Of a stretch of 64,000 nucleotides of DNA, positions 41,860 to 49,752 are shown one piece after another (position 1 is the stretch's first letter; each line of letters starts with the position of its first letter). This stretch comes from Pseudomonas entomophila (GTDB lineage Bacteria > Pseudomonadota > Gammaproteobacteria > Pseudomonadales > Pseudomonadaceae), in assembly GCF_013523165.1 (NCBI RefSeq), contig NZ_JAAMQI010000011.1:62001-126000 (forward strand), in the 5' to 3' direction. Under the pieces are notes generated by a model. It made no database searches. It worked only from the letters and a program-made list of their open reading frames with translations, and was not told where the DNA came from. Both the position numbers and the translations under genes were made by a program.

Positions 41860-42456
41860 ATGAGTTTCGAAATCCGCAAGATCGTCACCTACTCCGAAGA
41901 AACCCGCATCGAAGGCGGCAAGGCCACCGACACCCCAGTGACCATGGTCGGCCTGGCCGTCGTGATCAAGAACCCATGGGCCGGCCGTGGCTTCGTCGAA
42001 GACCTCAAGCCTGAGATCCGTGAGCACTGCTCCGACCTCGGCGCGCTGATGGTCGAGCGCCTGATCGCGGCCATCGGTGGCGCGGACAAGATCCAAGCCT
42101 ACGGCAAGGCCGCCGTGGTCGGTGCCGACGGTGAGATCGAGCACGCCTCTGCGGTGATCCACACCCTGCGTTTCGGCAACCACTACCGCGAAGCGGTGCA
42201 GGCCAAGAGCTACCTGAGCTTCACCAACAAGCGTGGCGGCCCAGGCACGTCGATCCAGATCCCGATGATGCAGAAGGACGACGAAGGCCAGCGCTCGCAC
42301 TACATCACCCTGGAAATGCAGATCGAAGACGCGCCGCGTGCCGACGAGATCGTCGTGGTCCTGGGTGCGTCCGACGGTGGCCGCCTGCACCCGCGCATCG
42401 GCAACCGCTACATCGATCTCGAAGAGATCGCCGCCGAGAAAGCCAACGCTCAATAA
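41860..42456 (+). CDS. Amino acid synthesis family protein (DUF1185/AA_synth)
   Basis: A 198-residue protein that begins MSFEIRKIVTYSEETRIEGGK, the usual N terminus of DUF1185 proteins. The ATG at 41860 is chosen over the one at 41848 because GGAG lies 6 bases upstream of it. Conserved-looking blocks are NPWAGRGFVEDLKPEI, YGKAAVVGADGEIEHASAVIH, FTNKRGGPGTSIQIP and SDGGRLHPRIGNRYID. The family name reflects a loose early annotation; its reaction is not established as far as I know. Placement between an oxygenase and a hydrolase under operator O3 suggests a hydrolytic or isomerising step in the catabolic pathway (inference). Confidence 0.75.
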   Translation: MSFEIRKIVTYSEETRIEGGKATDTPVTMVGLAVVIKNPWAGRGFVEDLKPEIREHCSDLGALMVERLIAAIGGADKIQAYGKAAVVGADGEIEHASAVIHTLRFGNHYREAVQAKSYLSFTNKRGGPGTSIQIPMMQKDDEGQRSHYITLEMQIEDAPRADEIVVVLGASDGGRLHPRIGNRYIDLEEIAAEKANAQ

Positions 42457-42514
42457 CAATGATCAGAGGAAACGGGCGCGCCGTCGGCCGCCCTGCCCTC
42501 AAGGAGCGCCGTCC

Positions 42515-43348
42515 ATGATTCAGCCTGCTGCTGAACGTACACCGGCCGGGACCAGTTACCTGAGCCTCGGCCAGGGTCAACCCGTGGTGCTGATCCACGG
42601 TGTGGGCCTGAACAAGGAAATGTGGGGCGGGCAGTTCGTCGGCCTGGCCAACGACTACCGCGTCATCGCCTACGACATGCTGGGCCACGGCATGAGCCCA
42701 CGCCCGGCGGTCGACACCGATCTGGCAGGCTATGCCGCGCAGTTGGTCGAACTGCTCGACCACCTGCAGATCCAGCAGGCGACGGTGATCGGCTTCTCCA
42801 TGGGCGGCCTGGTGGCCCGGGCCTTCGCCCTGCACTACCCGCAGCGCCTGAGCGCGCTGGTCGTGCTCAACAGCGTCTTCAACCGCACGCCCGAGCAGAG
42901 CGCCGGGGTCATCGCGCGGGCCGCACAAGCGGCCGAGCTGGGCCCGGACGCCAACGTCGACGCCGCCTTGGAGCGCTGGTTCAGCCCTGAATACAAGGCC
43001 GCCAACCCGGCCCAGGTCGCAGCCATCCGCCAGGTGCTGGGCGACAACGACCCCCAGGGTTACCACACCACCTATTCGCTGTTCGCCACCCAGGACATGT
43101 ACCGCGCCGATGACCTGGATGCGATCCAGGCGCCGACGCTGATCGCCACCGGCGAGCTGGACACCGGCTCCACCCCGGCCATGACGCGCCAGCTGGCGGC
43201 CCGCATCCCCGGCGCCCGGAGCGTGATCCTCGCCGAACAACGCCACATGATGCCGGTGGAAGCGCCGCGTGAAGTCAACCGCATGCTGCTGGACTTCCTC
43301 GGCCACGCTCGCACGCTTACCGAATCTGCCAAGGGGATAGTCGCATGA
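42515..43348 (+). CDS. Alpha/beta-fold hydrolase
   Basis: A 277-residue alpha/beta hydrolase like RutD, PcaD or aromatic meta-cleavage hydrolases. The start at 42515 has AAGGAG 8 bases upstream; longer in-frame starts would overlap the previous gene. Markers: oxyanion loop VLIHGVGLNKEMWG, YDMLGHGMS, nucleophile elbow GFSMGGLVAR, the acid probably in TGELDTGS, and catalytic His in EQRHMMPVEAP. Expected to hydrolyse the amide or ester product left by the oxygenase. Its stop overlaps the aldehyde dehydrogenase start by 4 bases. Confidence 0.85.
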   Translation: MIQPAAERTPAGTSYLSLGQGQPVVLIHGVGLNKEMWGGQFVGLANDYRVIAYDMLGHGMSPRPAVDTDLAGYAAQLVELLDHLQIQQATVIGFSMGGLVARAFALHYPQRLSALVVLNSVFNRTPEQSAGVIARAAQAAELGPDANVDAALERWFSPEYKAANPAQVAAIRQVLGDNDPQGYHTTYSLFATQDMYRADDLDAIQAPTLIATGELDTGSTPAMTRQLAARIPGARSVILAEQRHMMPVEAPREVNRMLLDFLGHARTLTESAKGIVA

Positions 43349-44826
43349 CCCTCGTTCGTTTCCAGATGTGCATCGACGGCCAATGGCGCGATGCGCAGAG
43401 CGGCAAGACCTTCGACAGCCTCGACCCGGCCACCGCCCAGGCCTGGGCCCAGCTGCCCGACGCCGACGAGGCCGATGTCGAGCAGGCCGTGCAGGCCGCC
43501 CAGCGCGCCTTCGAGGCCCCGGCCTGGCGCGGCCTGACCGCCACGGCGCGGGGCAAGCTGCTGCGCCGCCTGGGCGACCTGATCGCCGAGAACAATGAGC
43601 ACCTGGCCCAGCTGGAAAGCCGCGACAACGGCAAGCTGATCCGCGAGACCCGTGGCCAGGTCGGTTACCTGCCAGAGTTCTTCCACTACACCGCGGGCCT
43701 GGCCGACAAGCTCGAAGGGGGCACGCTGCCGCTGGACAAGCCGGACCTGTTCGCCTACACCGTGCACGAGCCGATCGGCGTGGTGGCCGGGATCATCCCG
43801 TGGAACAGCCCGCTGTACCTGACCTCGATCAAGCTGGCACCGGCCCTGGCCGCCGGCAACACCATCGTGCTCAAGCCCTCCGAGCATGCCTCGGCGACCA
43901 TTCTCGAGCTGGCCCGCCTGGCCCTGGAAGCCGGCTTCCCGCCGGGCGTGGTCAACGTGGTCACCGGCTTCGGCCCGAGCACCGGCGCTGCCCTCACCCG
44001 CCACCCCCTGGTACGCAAGATCGCCTTCACCGGCGGCGCGGCCACGGCGCGTCATGTGGTGCGCAGCAGCGCCGAGAACTTTGCCAAGCTGTCGCTGGAG
44101 CTGGGCGGCAAGTCGCCGAACATCATCTTCGCCGATGCCGACCTGGACAGCGCCATCAACGGCGCCGTGGCCGGGATCTATGCCGCCTCCGGGCAGAGCT
44201 GCGTGGCCGGCTCGCGCCTGCTGGTGCAGGACGAGATCTTCGACGAGTTCGTCGAGCGCCTGATCGCCCGCGCCCAGCGCATCCGCATCGGCAACCCCCA
44301 GCACGACGACAGCGAGATGGGCCCGATGGCCACCGCGCAACAGCTGGCCGTGGTCGAGCAGCTGGTCGCCGCCGCCCAGGCCGAAGGCGCCACGCTGCGC
44401 ATGGGCGGCAAGCGTGCCGAGGTCGAGGGTGACGGCTGGTTCTACGAGCCGACGCTGTTCGAATGCGACAGCAACGCCATGACCATCATGCAGGAAGAGG
44501 TCTTCGGCCCGGTGGCGGCGGTGATCCGCTTCAAGACCGAAGAAGAGGCGCTGGCGATTGCCAACGACTCGCAGTTCGGCCTGGCCGCCGGCATCTGGAC
44601 CCGCGACCTGGGCCGTGCGCACCGGCTGGCGCGCGATGTCCGCTCGGGTATCATCTGGGTCAACACCTACCGCGCGGTCTCGGCCATGGCGCCGATCGGC
44701 GGTTTCAAGAACAGCGGCTATGGCCGCGAGAGCGGCATCGATTCGGTGCTCGCCTATACCGAGCTGAAGACCGTGTGGATCAACCTGTCCACCGCGCCGA
44801 TGCCCGACCCCTTCGTGATGCGTTGA
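43345..44826 (+). CDS. NAD(P)-dependent aldehyde dehydrogenase
   Basis: A 493-residue member of the ALDH superfamily. Markers: IIPWNSPLYLTSIKLAPALAAG and KPSEHAS (cofactor Lys), FTGGAATARHV, general-base Glu in LELGGKSPN, catalytic Cys in ASGQSCVAGSR, and EEVFGPVAAVI. It most likely oxidises a semialdehyde generated by ring opening. Translationally coupled to the hydrolase gene; 13 bases separate it from the second flavin reductase. Confidence 0.9.
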   Translation: MTLVRFQMCIDGQWRDAQSGKTFDSLDPATAQAWAQLPDADEADVEQAVQAAQRAFEAPAWRGLTATARGKLLRRLGDLIAENNEHLAQLESRDNGKLIRETRGQVGYLPEFFHYTAGLADKLEGGTLPLDKPDLFAYTVHEPIGVVAGIIPWNSPLYLTSIKLAPALAAGNTIVLKPSEHASATILELARLALEAGFPPGVVNVVTGFGPSTGAALTRHPLVRKIAFTGGAATARHVVRSSAENFAKLSLELGGKSPNIIFADADLDSAINGAVAGIYAASGQSCVAGSRLLVQDEIFDEFVERLIARAQRIRIGNPQHDDSEMGPMATAQQLAVVEQLVAAAQAEGATLRMGGKRAEVEGDGWFYEPTLFECDSNAMTIMQEEVFGPVAAVIRFKTEEEALAIANDSQFGLAAGIWTRDLGRAHRLARDVRSGIIWVNTYRAVSAMAPIGGFKNSGYGRESGIDSVLAYTELKTVWINLSTAPMPDPFVMR

Positions 44827-44839
44827 GAGGTGCACTGAG

Positions 44840-45325
44840 ATGATCGAACCCGGCATCTACAAAGACGTGATGGGCTCGTTCCCATCCGGCGTGACGGTGG
44901 TCACCACCCTGGATGCCGACGGCGGCATCGTCGGCATCACCGCCAGTGCGTTCAGCGCATTGTCGATCGATCCGGCGCTGGTGCTGTTCTGCCCCAACTA
45001 CAGCTCGGACACCTACCCGGTCCTGCGCGACAGCAAGTCCTTTGCCATCCACCTGCTGTCGGCCGAGCAGACCCGGGAAGCCTATGCCTTCGCCGGCAAG
45101 GGCAAGGACAAGGCCAAGGGCATCGACTGGCAGCTGAGCGAACGGGGCAACCCCATCCTGCCCAACGCCACGGCGGTGATCGAATGCGAGCTGTGGCGCG
45201 AATACGACGGTGGCGACCACGCCATCATCGTCGGGGCGGTCAAGCACCTGATCCTGCCGGACGAGCCGGTGCCACCGATGCTCTACCACAAAGGCAAGCT
45301 CGGCGCCCTGCCGCCGCTTGGCTGA
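44840..45325 (+). CDS. Flavin reductase-like protein 2
   Basis: A 161-residue paralogue of the protein at 40065-40550, with the same length and the same blocks (GSFPSGVTVVTTLDADG, GITASAFSALSIDPALVLFC, ERGNPILPNATAVIECELWREY). It could be an alternative reductase for the same oxygenase, serve another oxygenase elsewhere, or have drifted to another flavin or pyridoxal-phosphate chemistry. It ends the tight part of the operon: a terminator-like hairpin follows at 45335. Confidence 0.85.
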   Translation: MIEPGIYKDVMGSFPSGVTVVTTLDADGGIVGITASAFSALSIDPALVLFCPNYSSDTYPVLRDSKSFAIHLLSAEQTREAYAFAGKGKDKAKGIDWQLSERGNPILPNATAVIECELWREYDGGDHAIIVGAVKHLILPDEPVPPMLYHKGKLGALPPLG

Positions 45326-45334
45326 AACGTGTTT

Positions 45335-45378
45335 GGGGTCGTGCCGCACTCACCCTCGGTTGCGGCCCCGTTTTCTTT
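45335..45378 (+). terminator. Intrinsic terminator or attenuator inside the catabolic operon
   Basis: GGGGTCG (45335-45341) pairs with CGGCCCC (45363-45369; seven pairs including one G-U), followed by GTTTTCTTT. It separates the enzyme genes from the decarboxylase-like, regulator and NUDIX genes, which share the strand. Confidence 0.55.
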
Positions 45379-45393
45379 CCAGGAGCCTGCAGC

Positions 45394-45783
45394 ATGAGCC
45401 GCGAGAAGTACGAGAAAGGCCTGGCGATCCGCACCCAGGTGCTGGGCGAGGACTACGTCAACCGTTCGATCCAGAACGCCGATGCGTTCACCCAACCCTT
45501 GCAGGAACTGGTCACCGAGTACTGCTGGGGCCACGTCTGGGGCCGTGATGGTTTGTCGCTCCAGGAGCGCAGCATGATAAACTTGGCCATGATTTCCGCG
45601 CTCAACCGGCCCCATGAGCTCAAGCTGCATATCCGCGGCGCCTTGCGCAATGGGCTGAGCCGTGAACAGATTCGCGAAATTCTGCTCCAGGTCGGCATCT
45701 ATTGCGGCGTGCCTGCGGCGGTGGACAGCTTCCGCCTGGCCCGCGAAGCGTTCGCCGAGGCCGACGCGGAGTCAACCCGTTAA
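45394..45783 (+). CDS. Carboxymuconolactone decarboxylase-family protein
   Basis: A 129-residue all-helical protein resembling PcaC (4-carboxymuconolactone decarboxylase): MSREKYEKGLAIRTQVLG at the N terminus, LQERSMINLAMISALNRPHELKLHIRGALRNG and ILLQVGIYCGVPAAVDSFRLA. It has the PcaC-like His region rather than the CxxC of AhpD peroxidase relatives. It probably performs a decarboxylation or lactone step in this pathway; the substrate is unknown. AGGAG lies 8 bases before the ATG. Confidence 0.8.
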   Translation: MSREKYEKGLAIRTQVLGEDYVNRSIQNADAFTQPLQELVTEYCWGHVWGRDGLSLQERSMINLAMISALNRPHELKLHIRGALRNGLSREQIREILLQVGIYCGVPAAVDSFRLAREAFAEADAESTR

Positions 45784-45870
45784 CAACGGGCCAGTCGAAC
45801 CTTGCAGGACGCACCCAGGTTCGGGGTGCCCGGCATCCGGGGTTCGATGGCCTCTCTCAGAGCGCACTCG

Positions 45871-46623
45871 ATGAAACGCCAGCCCCTCGACGACAGCTTC
45901 AAGGTCAACCGCAACCCCGTTACCCTGCGTGAAATCGTGCTCGACAAGCTGCGCGCCGCGATCATGAACTTTCATCTGCTGCCCGGCGACCGCCTGGTCG
46001 AGCGCGACCTCTGCGAGCGGCTGGGCGTCAGCCGTACCTCGGTGCGCGAGGCCTTGCGCCACCTGGAGTCCGAGGGGTTGGTGGAGTTCGCCGACGCCAA
46101 GGGGCCGCGGGTCGCCATCATCACCCTGGAGGACGCCCGCGACATCTACGAGCTGCGCTGCGTGCTCGAAGGCCTGATCGTCCAGCTGTTCACCCTCAAC
46201 GCCAAGGCCAAGCACATCCGCGCCCTGGAACGGGCGCTCGAGGAAAACCGCGAAGCCCTGGAGCAAGGCGAACTGCAGCAGGTGCTCGAGTCGGTCCAAG
46301 GGTTCTACGACGTGCTGCTCGAAGGCTCGGGCAACCATGTCGCCGCGACCCAGTTGCGCCAGTTGCAGGCACGCATCAGCTACCTGCGCGCCACCTCGGT
46401 GTCGCAGGTCAACCGCCGAGGCGCCAGCAACCTGGAGATGGAAAAGATGGTCGAGGCGATCAAGAGCGGCGATCCGCTGGTCGCTCACCAGGCCTCGGTC
46501 GACCATGTGCGCGCTGCCGCCAAGGTGGCCTTGGAGTACCTGCGCCAGAAGCAGGATGACACGGCCAAGGTGCGCGATCTGGTCGCCCCGGTGGCACTCA
46601 AGGACCCTCGCATAGGCCGCTGA
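45871..46623 (+). CDS. GntR-family (FadR/FCD) transcriptional regulator
   Basis: A one-component ligand-responsive regulator, 250 residues from the ATG at 45871; in-frame ATGs at 45847 and 45802 are possible and no ribosome site is decisive. The N-terminal winged helix (LREIVLDKLRAAIMNFHLLPGDRLVERDLCERLGVSRTSVREALRHLESEGLVEF in outline) is followed by an all-helical FCD ligand domain (DARDIYELRCVLEGLIVQL, HVRAAAKVALEYL). FCD regulators typically repress catabolic operons until a pathway acid binds. The three TGGTATACCA-type sites (O1-O3) are the obvious targets. Confidence 0.85.
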   Translation: MKRQPLDDSFKVNRNPVTLREIVLDKLRAAIMNFHLLPGDRLVERDLCERLGVSRTSVREALRHLESEGLVEFADAKGPRVAIITLEDARDIYELRCVLEGLIVQLFTLNAKAKHIRALERALEENREALEQGELQQVLESVQGFYDVLLEGSGNHVAATQLRQLQARISYLRATSVSQVNRRGASNLEMEKMVEAIKSGDPLVAHQASVDHVRAAAKVALEYLRQKQDDTAKVRDLVAPVALKDPRIGR

Positions 46624-46625
46624 CC

Positions 46626-47189
46626 ATGCCCAACGCCCCGCGCTACTGCCCCCATTGCACCCTGGAACTGGCTCGGGGCGTTCCGCCCGGCGATACCCAT
46701 GAACGCCTGCACTGCACCGGCTGCGGGTACATTCATTACGTGAACCCGAAGATCATCGCCGGTTGCATCATCGAACGCGATGGCAAGTACCTGCTCTGCC
46801 GCCGCGCCATCCCGCCGCGCCCTGGCACCTGGACGCTGCCTGCCGGCTTCATGGAGGCGGGCGAAACCACCGAAGAGGCCGCCCTACGCGAAGTGTGGGA
46901 AGAGACCGGCGTGCGCGCCGACATCTTCGCGCCCTATTCGGTGTTCAGCGTGCCCCGCATCAGCGAGGTCTACATCATCTTCCGCGCCACCGTCATCGAG
47001 GAAACCGGACAGTTCGGTGCCGAGACGCTGGAATACCGGTTCTTCGAACCGGCGGACATCCCCTGGGACGACATCTACTACCCGGCCATCCGGCAGATCC
47101 TGGAGCGGTACATCCTCGAGCGCCAGGCAGGGGTGTACGGCATCTACATGGGCAACGACGATTCGGGCAAGGTGCACTTCATTCGCTGA
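46626..47189 (+). CDS. NUDIX hydrolase with N-terminal zinc ribbon
   Basis: A 187-residue NudC-like pyrophosphohydrolase. The N terminus has a zinc ribbon CPHC...CTGCG, followed by HYVNPKIIAGCIIE and the Nudix box beginning GFMEAGETTEEAALREVWEE, which satisfies GX5EX7REUXEEXGU when the next residues TGV are included. Substrate unpredictable (NADH, ADP-ribose or flavin nucleotides are all plausible). It starts 2 bases after the regulator stop, so it is probably co-transcribed; a link to flavin or NAD turnover in the pathway is only a guess. A short GC hairpin (47193-47206) follows the gene. Confidence 0.85.
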   Translation: MPNAPRYCPHCTLELARGVPPGDTHERLHCTGCGYIHYVNPKIIAGCIIERDGKYLLCRRAIPPRPGTWTLPAGFMEAGETTEEAALREVWEETGVRADIFAPYSVFSVPRISEVYIIFRATVIEETGQFGAETLEYRFFEPADIPWDDIYYPAIRQILERYILERQAGVYGIYMGNDDSGKVHFIR

Positions 47190-47448
47190 AGCGCGAGCGT
47201 GCTCGCCTTGTCGACAGACGACCGTCGATCAGGCCGCCTGGAAGATCTTTGAATTAACAACCCTGTCACTTGACCACTGAGGCACCCTTTGCCACCCTCA
47301 ATGAACCGAGCCTTCCCACACCGCGCTCGGTACCTGTCGCGCAAATGTATTGAACACTTGAAGCCGGGAGGCTTCGAACAGGGACTTTCGCCTGCCCTCC
47401 TGGGTCATTCGCCGTGTGACCCCGAACTCTGTCGATGGAGTGAGTCCC

Positions 47449-47736
47449 ATGAAGTCACCTTGCCGTGCCCCCAGCGCTTGCCTCGAACTGGACTATGTCC
47501 GCGATACGCTCTTCGGCCCCCTGTCGCAGCGGGTCGAATGCGAAGTACAGCTTGCCCCGCTGCAATTGGGCGGCCGACAGGGCCTGCAGCTGCACATCGC
47601 GCCGCCCCTGCCCAAGAAACTCGACCGATCCCACAGCCTTGCGTTCGTCTGGGAAGGCAAGGCCTACCATGGGGTGGTGCGCCATCATGGCAAGTGCGGG
47701 GATGGCGGCATCAAGCTGCTGCTGGAACTCCAGTGA
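47449..47736 (+). CDS. Hypothetical protein (95 aa)
   Basis: Start at 47449 with GGAGTG about 8 bases upstream; an earlier in-frame ATG at 47416 lacks a good site. The product has no signal peptide or membrane segment. Visible features are a Leu/Gln-rich middle and an HHGKCGDGGIKLLLEL C terminus, vaguely reminiscent of a PilZ-like beta barrel but not recognisable. It is convergent with the DUF1652 gene 12 bases away. Codon use looks native. Confidence 0.5.
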   Translation: MKSPCRAPSACLELDYVRDTLFGPLSQRVECEVQLAPLQLGGRQGLQLHIAPPLPKKLDRSHSLAFVWEGKAYHGVVRHHGKCGDGGIKLLLELQ

Positions 47737-47748
47737 TCCTGCGCAGCG

Positions 47749-48036
47749 TCAGGTGCCGGCTCGCATGGCCGGGGCGGACACCCCAGGCCAGACTTCCTTG
47801 GCCGGGGGATGCTGTTGGTGGCGCAACTGCATGATGAGCCCCAGCACGTCCCGGGTACTGTTCAAGCTGTCGAGCGGCACGTCACAGAGCATCACGCACT
47901 CCTCGAGCGACTCGCCCTTGCCCAGGCGGATCGTCAGGTATCCGTCCTCCGAACAGCTGACTTCGCACCGATCGGGCAGGCAGGCCCGTTCGATGATCTG
48001 ACGCAATTCCAGCGTCGACAATCCTAGCAGTGGCAT
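47749..48036 (-). CDS. DUF1652 domain-containing protein
   Basis: A 95-residue protein with the typical DUF1652 start, LSTLELRQIIERACLPDRCEVSC, then a strand DGYLTIRL and the C-terminal helix LNSTRDVLGLIMQLR. I know the family mainly from Pseudomonas and no function is known. GAGGT lies just ahead of the ATG at 48036. A Pro/Ala tail of about 20 residues extends beyond the domain. Confidence 0.75.
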   Translation of the reverse strand: MPLLGLSTLELRQIIERACLPDRCEVSCSEDGYLTIRLGKGESLEECVMLCDVPLDSLNSTRDVLGLIMQLRHQQHPPAKEVWPGVSAPAMRAGT

Positions 48037-48638
48037 ACCTCGACCCTCTTGTCATGATCCGTGAGTGCGAAGGTAGGCCTGACCGCAGTCGAGCGCCGAT
48101 TGGTAGATGACCAGCCCAGCAATGGGTCATTCGCTCGTGGATGAATGCGTGCTTCGCTCCTTCACCATAACCGAAGAAACGCCCTGCACCGGTCTTGTGC
48201 GATTAACGGAGCGACTTGAACGACAAGCGGTCTCTGGCGCCGCCTGGACGACCCGCCTGTAGCGCCAGGGTTGAACCCTTCGCCCGGCGTGCGATTCGAA
48301 GTCGGAAGGCTCTGGTACGGGGCTTTGCGGATCGATTGCCCTGGGAGTCCGCCCGCCGCCTTGGCGCCGCGCTGTCGCGCAGAGAACATGACAATAGTTA
48401 GCAGGGTCCGGGGCTTTACCGCTAATCGATTTTAGGGCCGCTTTGCGGCCCATCGCGGCCGGTCCGGCGCCCCGGCAGGGGCCGATCCACCCGTAGCCCC
48501 ACCGCGCGGAGTTGCAGGCTATCGCGGTCACCTGTGGGAGCGGCCCCTGTGCCGCGATTGGGCCCGCAGGGCCCACAAAGCTCTGTAATTAATTAATTTA
48601 AAATCAAAAACTTAACTTATTTTCTATGAGAGGCGCGC
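48037..48638. other. 602-bp intergenic region with repeat remnants
   Basis: No convincing gene; open frames here look like non-coding GC-rich shadow. It contains a GGGCCGCTTTGCGGCCC hairpin (about 48435-48451), a REP-like segment CTGTGGGAGCGGCCCCTGTG (from about 48532), and copy B of the 72-bp element directly upstream of a frameshifted Tat-leader gene. Confidence 0.55.
48559..48630. repeat. 72-bp intergenic element, copy B
   Basis: Hairpin TGGGCCC-GCA-GGGCCCA (48559-48575), then CAAAGCTCTGTAATTAATTA and an AT-rich tail ending TTATTTTCTATGA, matching copy A at 32963-33034. The hairpin loop is GCA here and TGC in copy A, that is, the reverse complement. Confidence 0.6.
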
Positions 48639-48904
48639 ATGCAACGTCGTGAATTTCTGATCAAGTCCCCGTGACCACGGCCGGCATGGTGCTTGCGCAC
48701 AGCGCGTGGGCCAAACGAGGGCATGAACGTCGGTTCACGCTGTCGCTGCGCGACACGGTAGCGTGGGTCGATCAGGTCATTTCCCAGTTGACCGGCGCGG
48801 CGCTGACCTATGCCAGCATCGGCCAGGCCTCGGCACCTGGGCAGCTGGAGGTCAGCGCGGTGCGCGAGGTGCTGGGCATCGTCCAGCGCGGGGCTCAGGG
48901 CTGA
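48639..48904 (+). pseudogene. Frameshifted remnant with a twin-arginine (Tat) leader
   Basis: ATG at 48639 opens MQRREFLIKS, an excellent Tat motif, but stops at 48674. Shifting frame by removing two C residues (48669-48670) joins it to VTTAGMVLAHSAWAKRG and about 60 more residues ending at 48904, which completes a typical Tat leader with an A-x-A-like end. The remaining domain is short and unrecognised; it could be the C-terminal scrap of a periplasmic oxidoreductase. Its end overlaps the convergent TIM-barrel gene by 10 bases. A sequencing error in the C run is the alternative. Confidence 0.5.
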
Positions 48905-49752
48905 ACCGAGCGCTCAAGTGTCGCCGCCAGTGCATCGAAGGCGCCTTGGCTGGCCTCTACCGCGCGCACCAGCGTGGCCTTGTCGGCCCATAGCGAGTCG
49001 GGTACGGATTCGGAGAAGATCTCCAGCACGTAATCACCCGCATAACCGCACGCGACGATCGCGCGCAGCAGTTCGCCGAGCGGGATCGCACCCTCCCCCA
49101 AGGCGCGGCGGTCGTGCAACGAACGTGGCCGGCGCCAGTCGGCCAGCTGCACCAGAAACAGCTTGTCGGCGCTGATCGCCTCGACCAACGCGCGGTCCTG
49201 CCAGCTGTTGTAGAGGTCCAGGCACACGCCGAACGCCGGGTGATCCACCTGCGCGGCCAGCTCCCGCGCCTGGCTGAATGAAAACAGGATCGAGTTGCGG
49301 TTCATCAGCGACGGCCCCAACGCCTCCAGCGCGATCTTCAGGCCGTGGGCCTGGGCATGCCGTGCCAGGGTCGGGTAGTGCTCGAGGCAACCGTCCCAGA
49401 CCCGCGCTTCGTTACCCTCGGCATCGGCCCCCGTGTTGGTCACCAGCGGAATGCCCTGCCAGAAGCCTGCGAACAGCTCGACCGTGCCCATCAGCGCCTC
49501 CAGGCGGGCCTGCGGCGCGTGTGGCTCGGGGGCCGAGTGCGTGGGGTAGATCGACAGGGTGCGTGGCTGGATCGAGGTGACGCGCACCCCGCTGTCCTTG
49601 ATCATCGCAAGCTGGTCACGCGCCTGCTGCGGGTCGCTGGACAGCTTCTTTTCGGCAAGTTCCAGCGCGCACCCCAGGCGCCTGCACAGGTGCAGGTCGT
49701 CCTCGATGGACAACGGCTGGGTGGTGATCTGGCTGATGGACAGGCGTTGCAT
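48895..49752 (-). CDS. Sugar phosphate isomerase/epimerase-like TIM-barrel protein
   Basis: A 285-residue xylose-isomerase-like (AP_endonuc_2) TIM barrel. The start at 49752 has GAGGTG 4-5 bases upstream and gives MQRLSISQITTQPLS; an earlier ATG at 49785 is less likely. Landmarks are CALELAEKKL, TNTGADAEGNE, KIALEALGPSLMNRNSILFSF (metal-ligand Glu), FGVCLDLYNSW (Asp), KLFLVQLADWRRPR (His/Asp position) and YVLEIFSES (Glu). Such enzymes isomerise or epimerise keto-sugars or inositol derivatives; the substrate is unknown. It lies alone, downstream of the serine dehydratase gene on the same strand with a 126-bp gap. Confidence 0.75.
   Translation of the reverse strand: MQRLSISQITTQPLSIEDDLHLCRRLGCALELAEKKLSSDPQQARDQLAMIKDSGVRVTSIQPRTLSIYPTHSAPEPHAPQARLEALMGTVELFAGFWQGIPLVTNTGADAEGNEARVWDGCLEHYPTLARHAQAHGLKIALEALGPSLMNRNSILFSFSQARELAAQVDHPAFGVCLDLYNSWQDRALVEAISADKLFLVQLADWRRPRSLHDRRALGEGAIPLGELLRAIVACGYAGDYVLEIFSESVPDSLWADKATLVRAVEASQGAFDALAATLERSVQP

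Noticed and set aside
48127-48576. 149-codon minus-strand frame in the 602-bp intergenic region
   Set aside because: It has no ribosome site and no recognisable sequence, and it crosses REP-like repeats.
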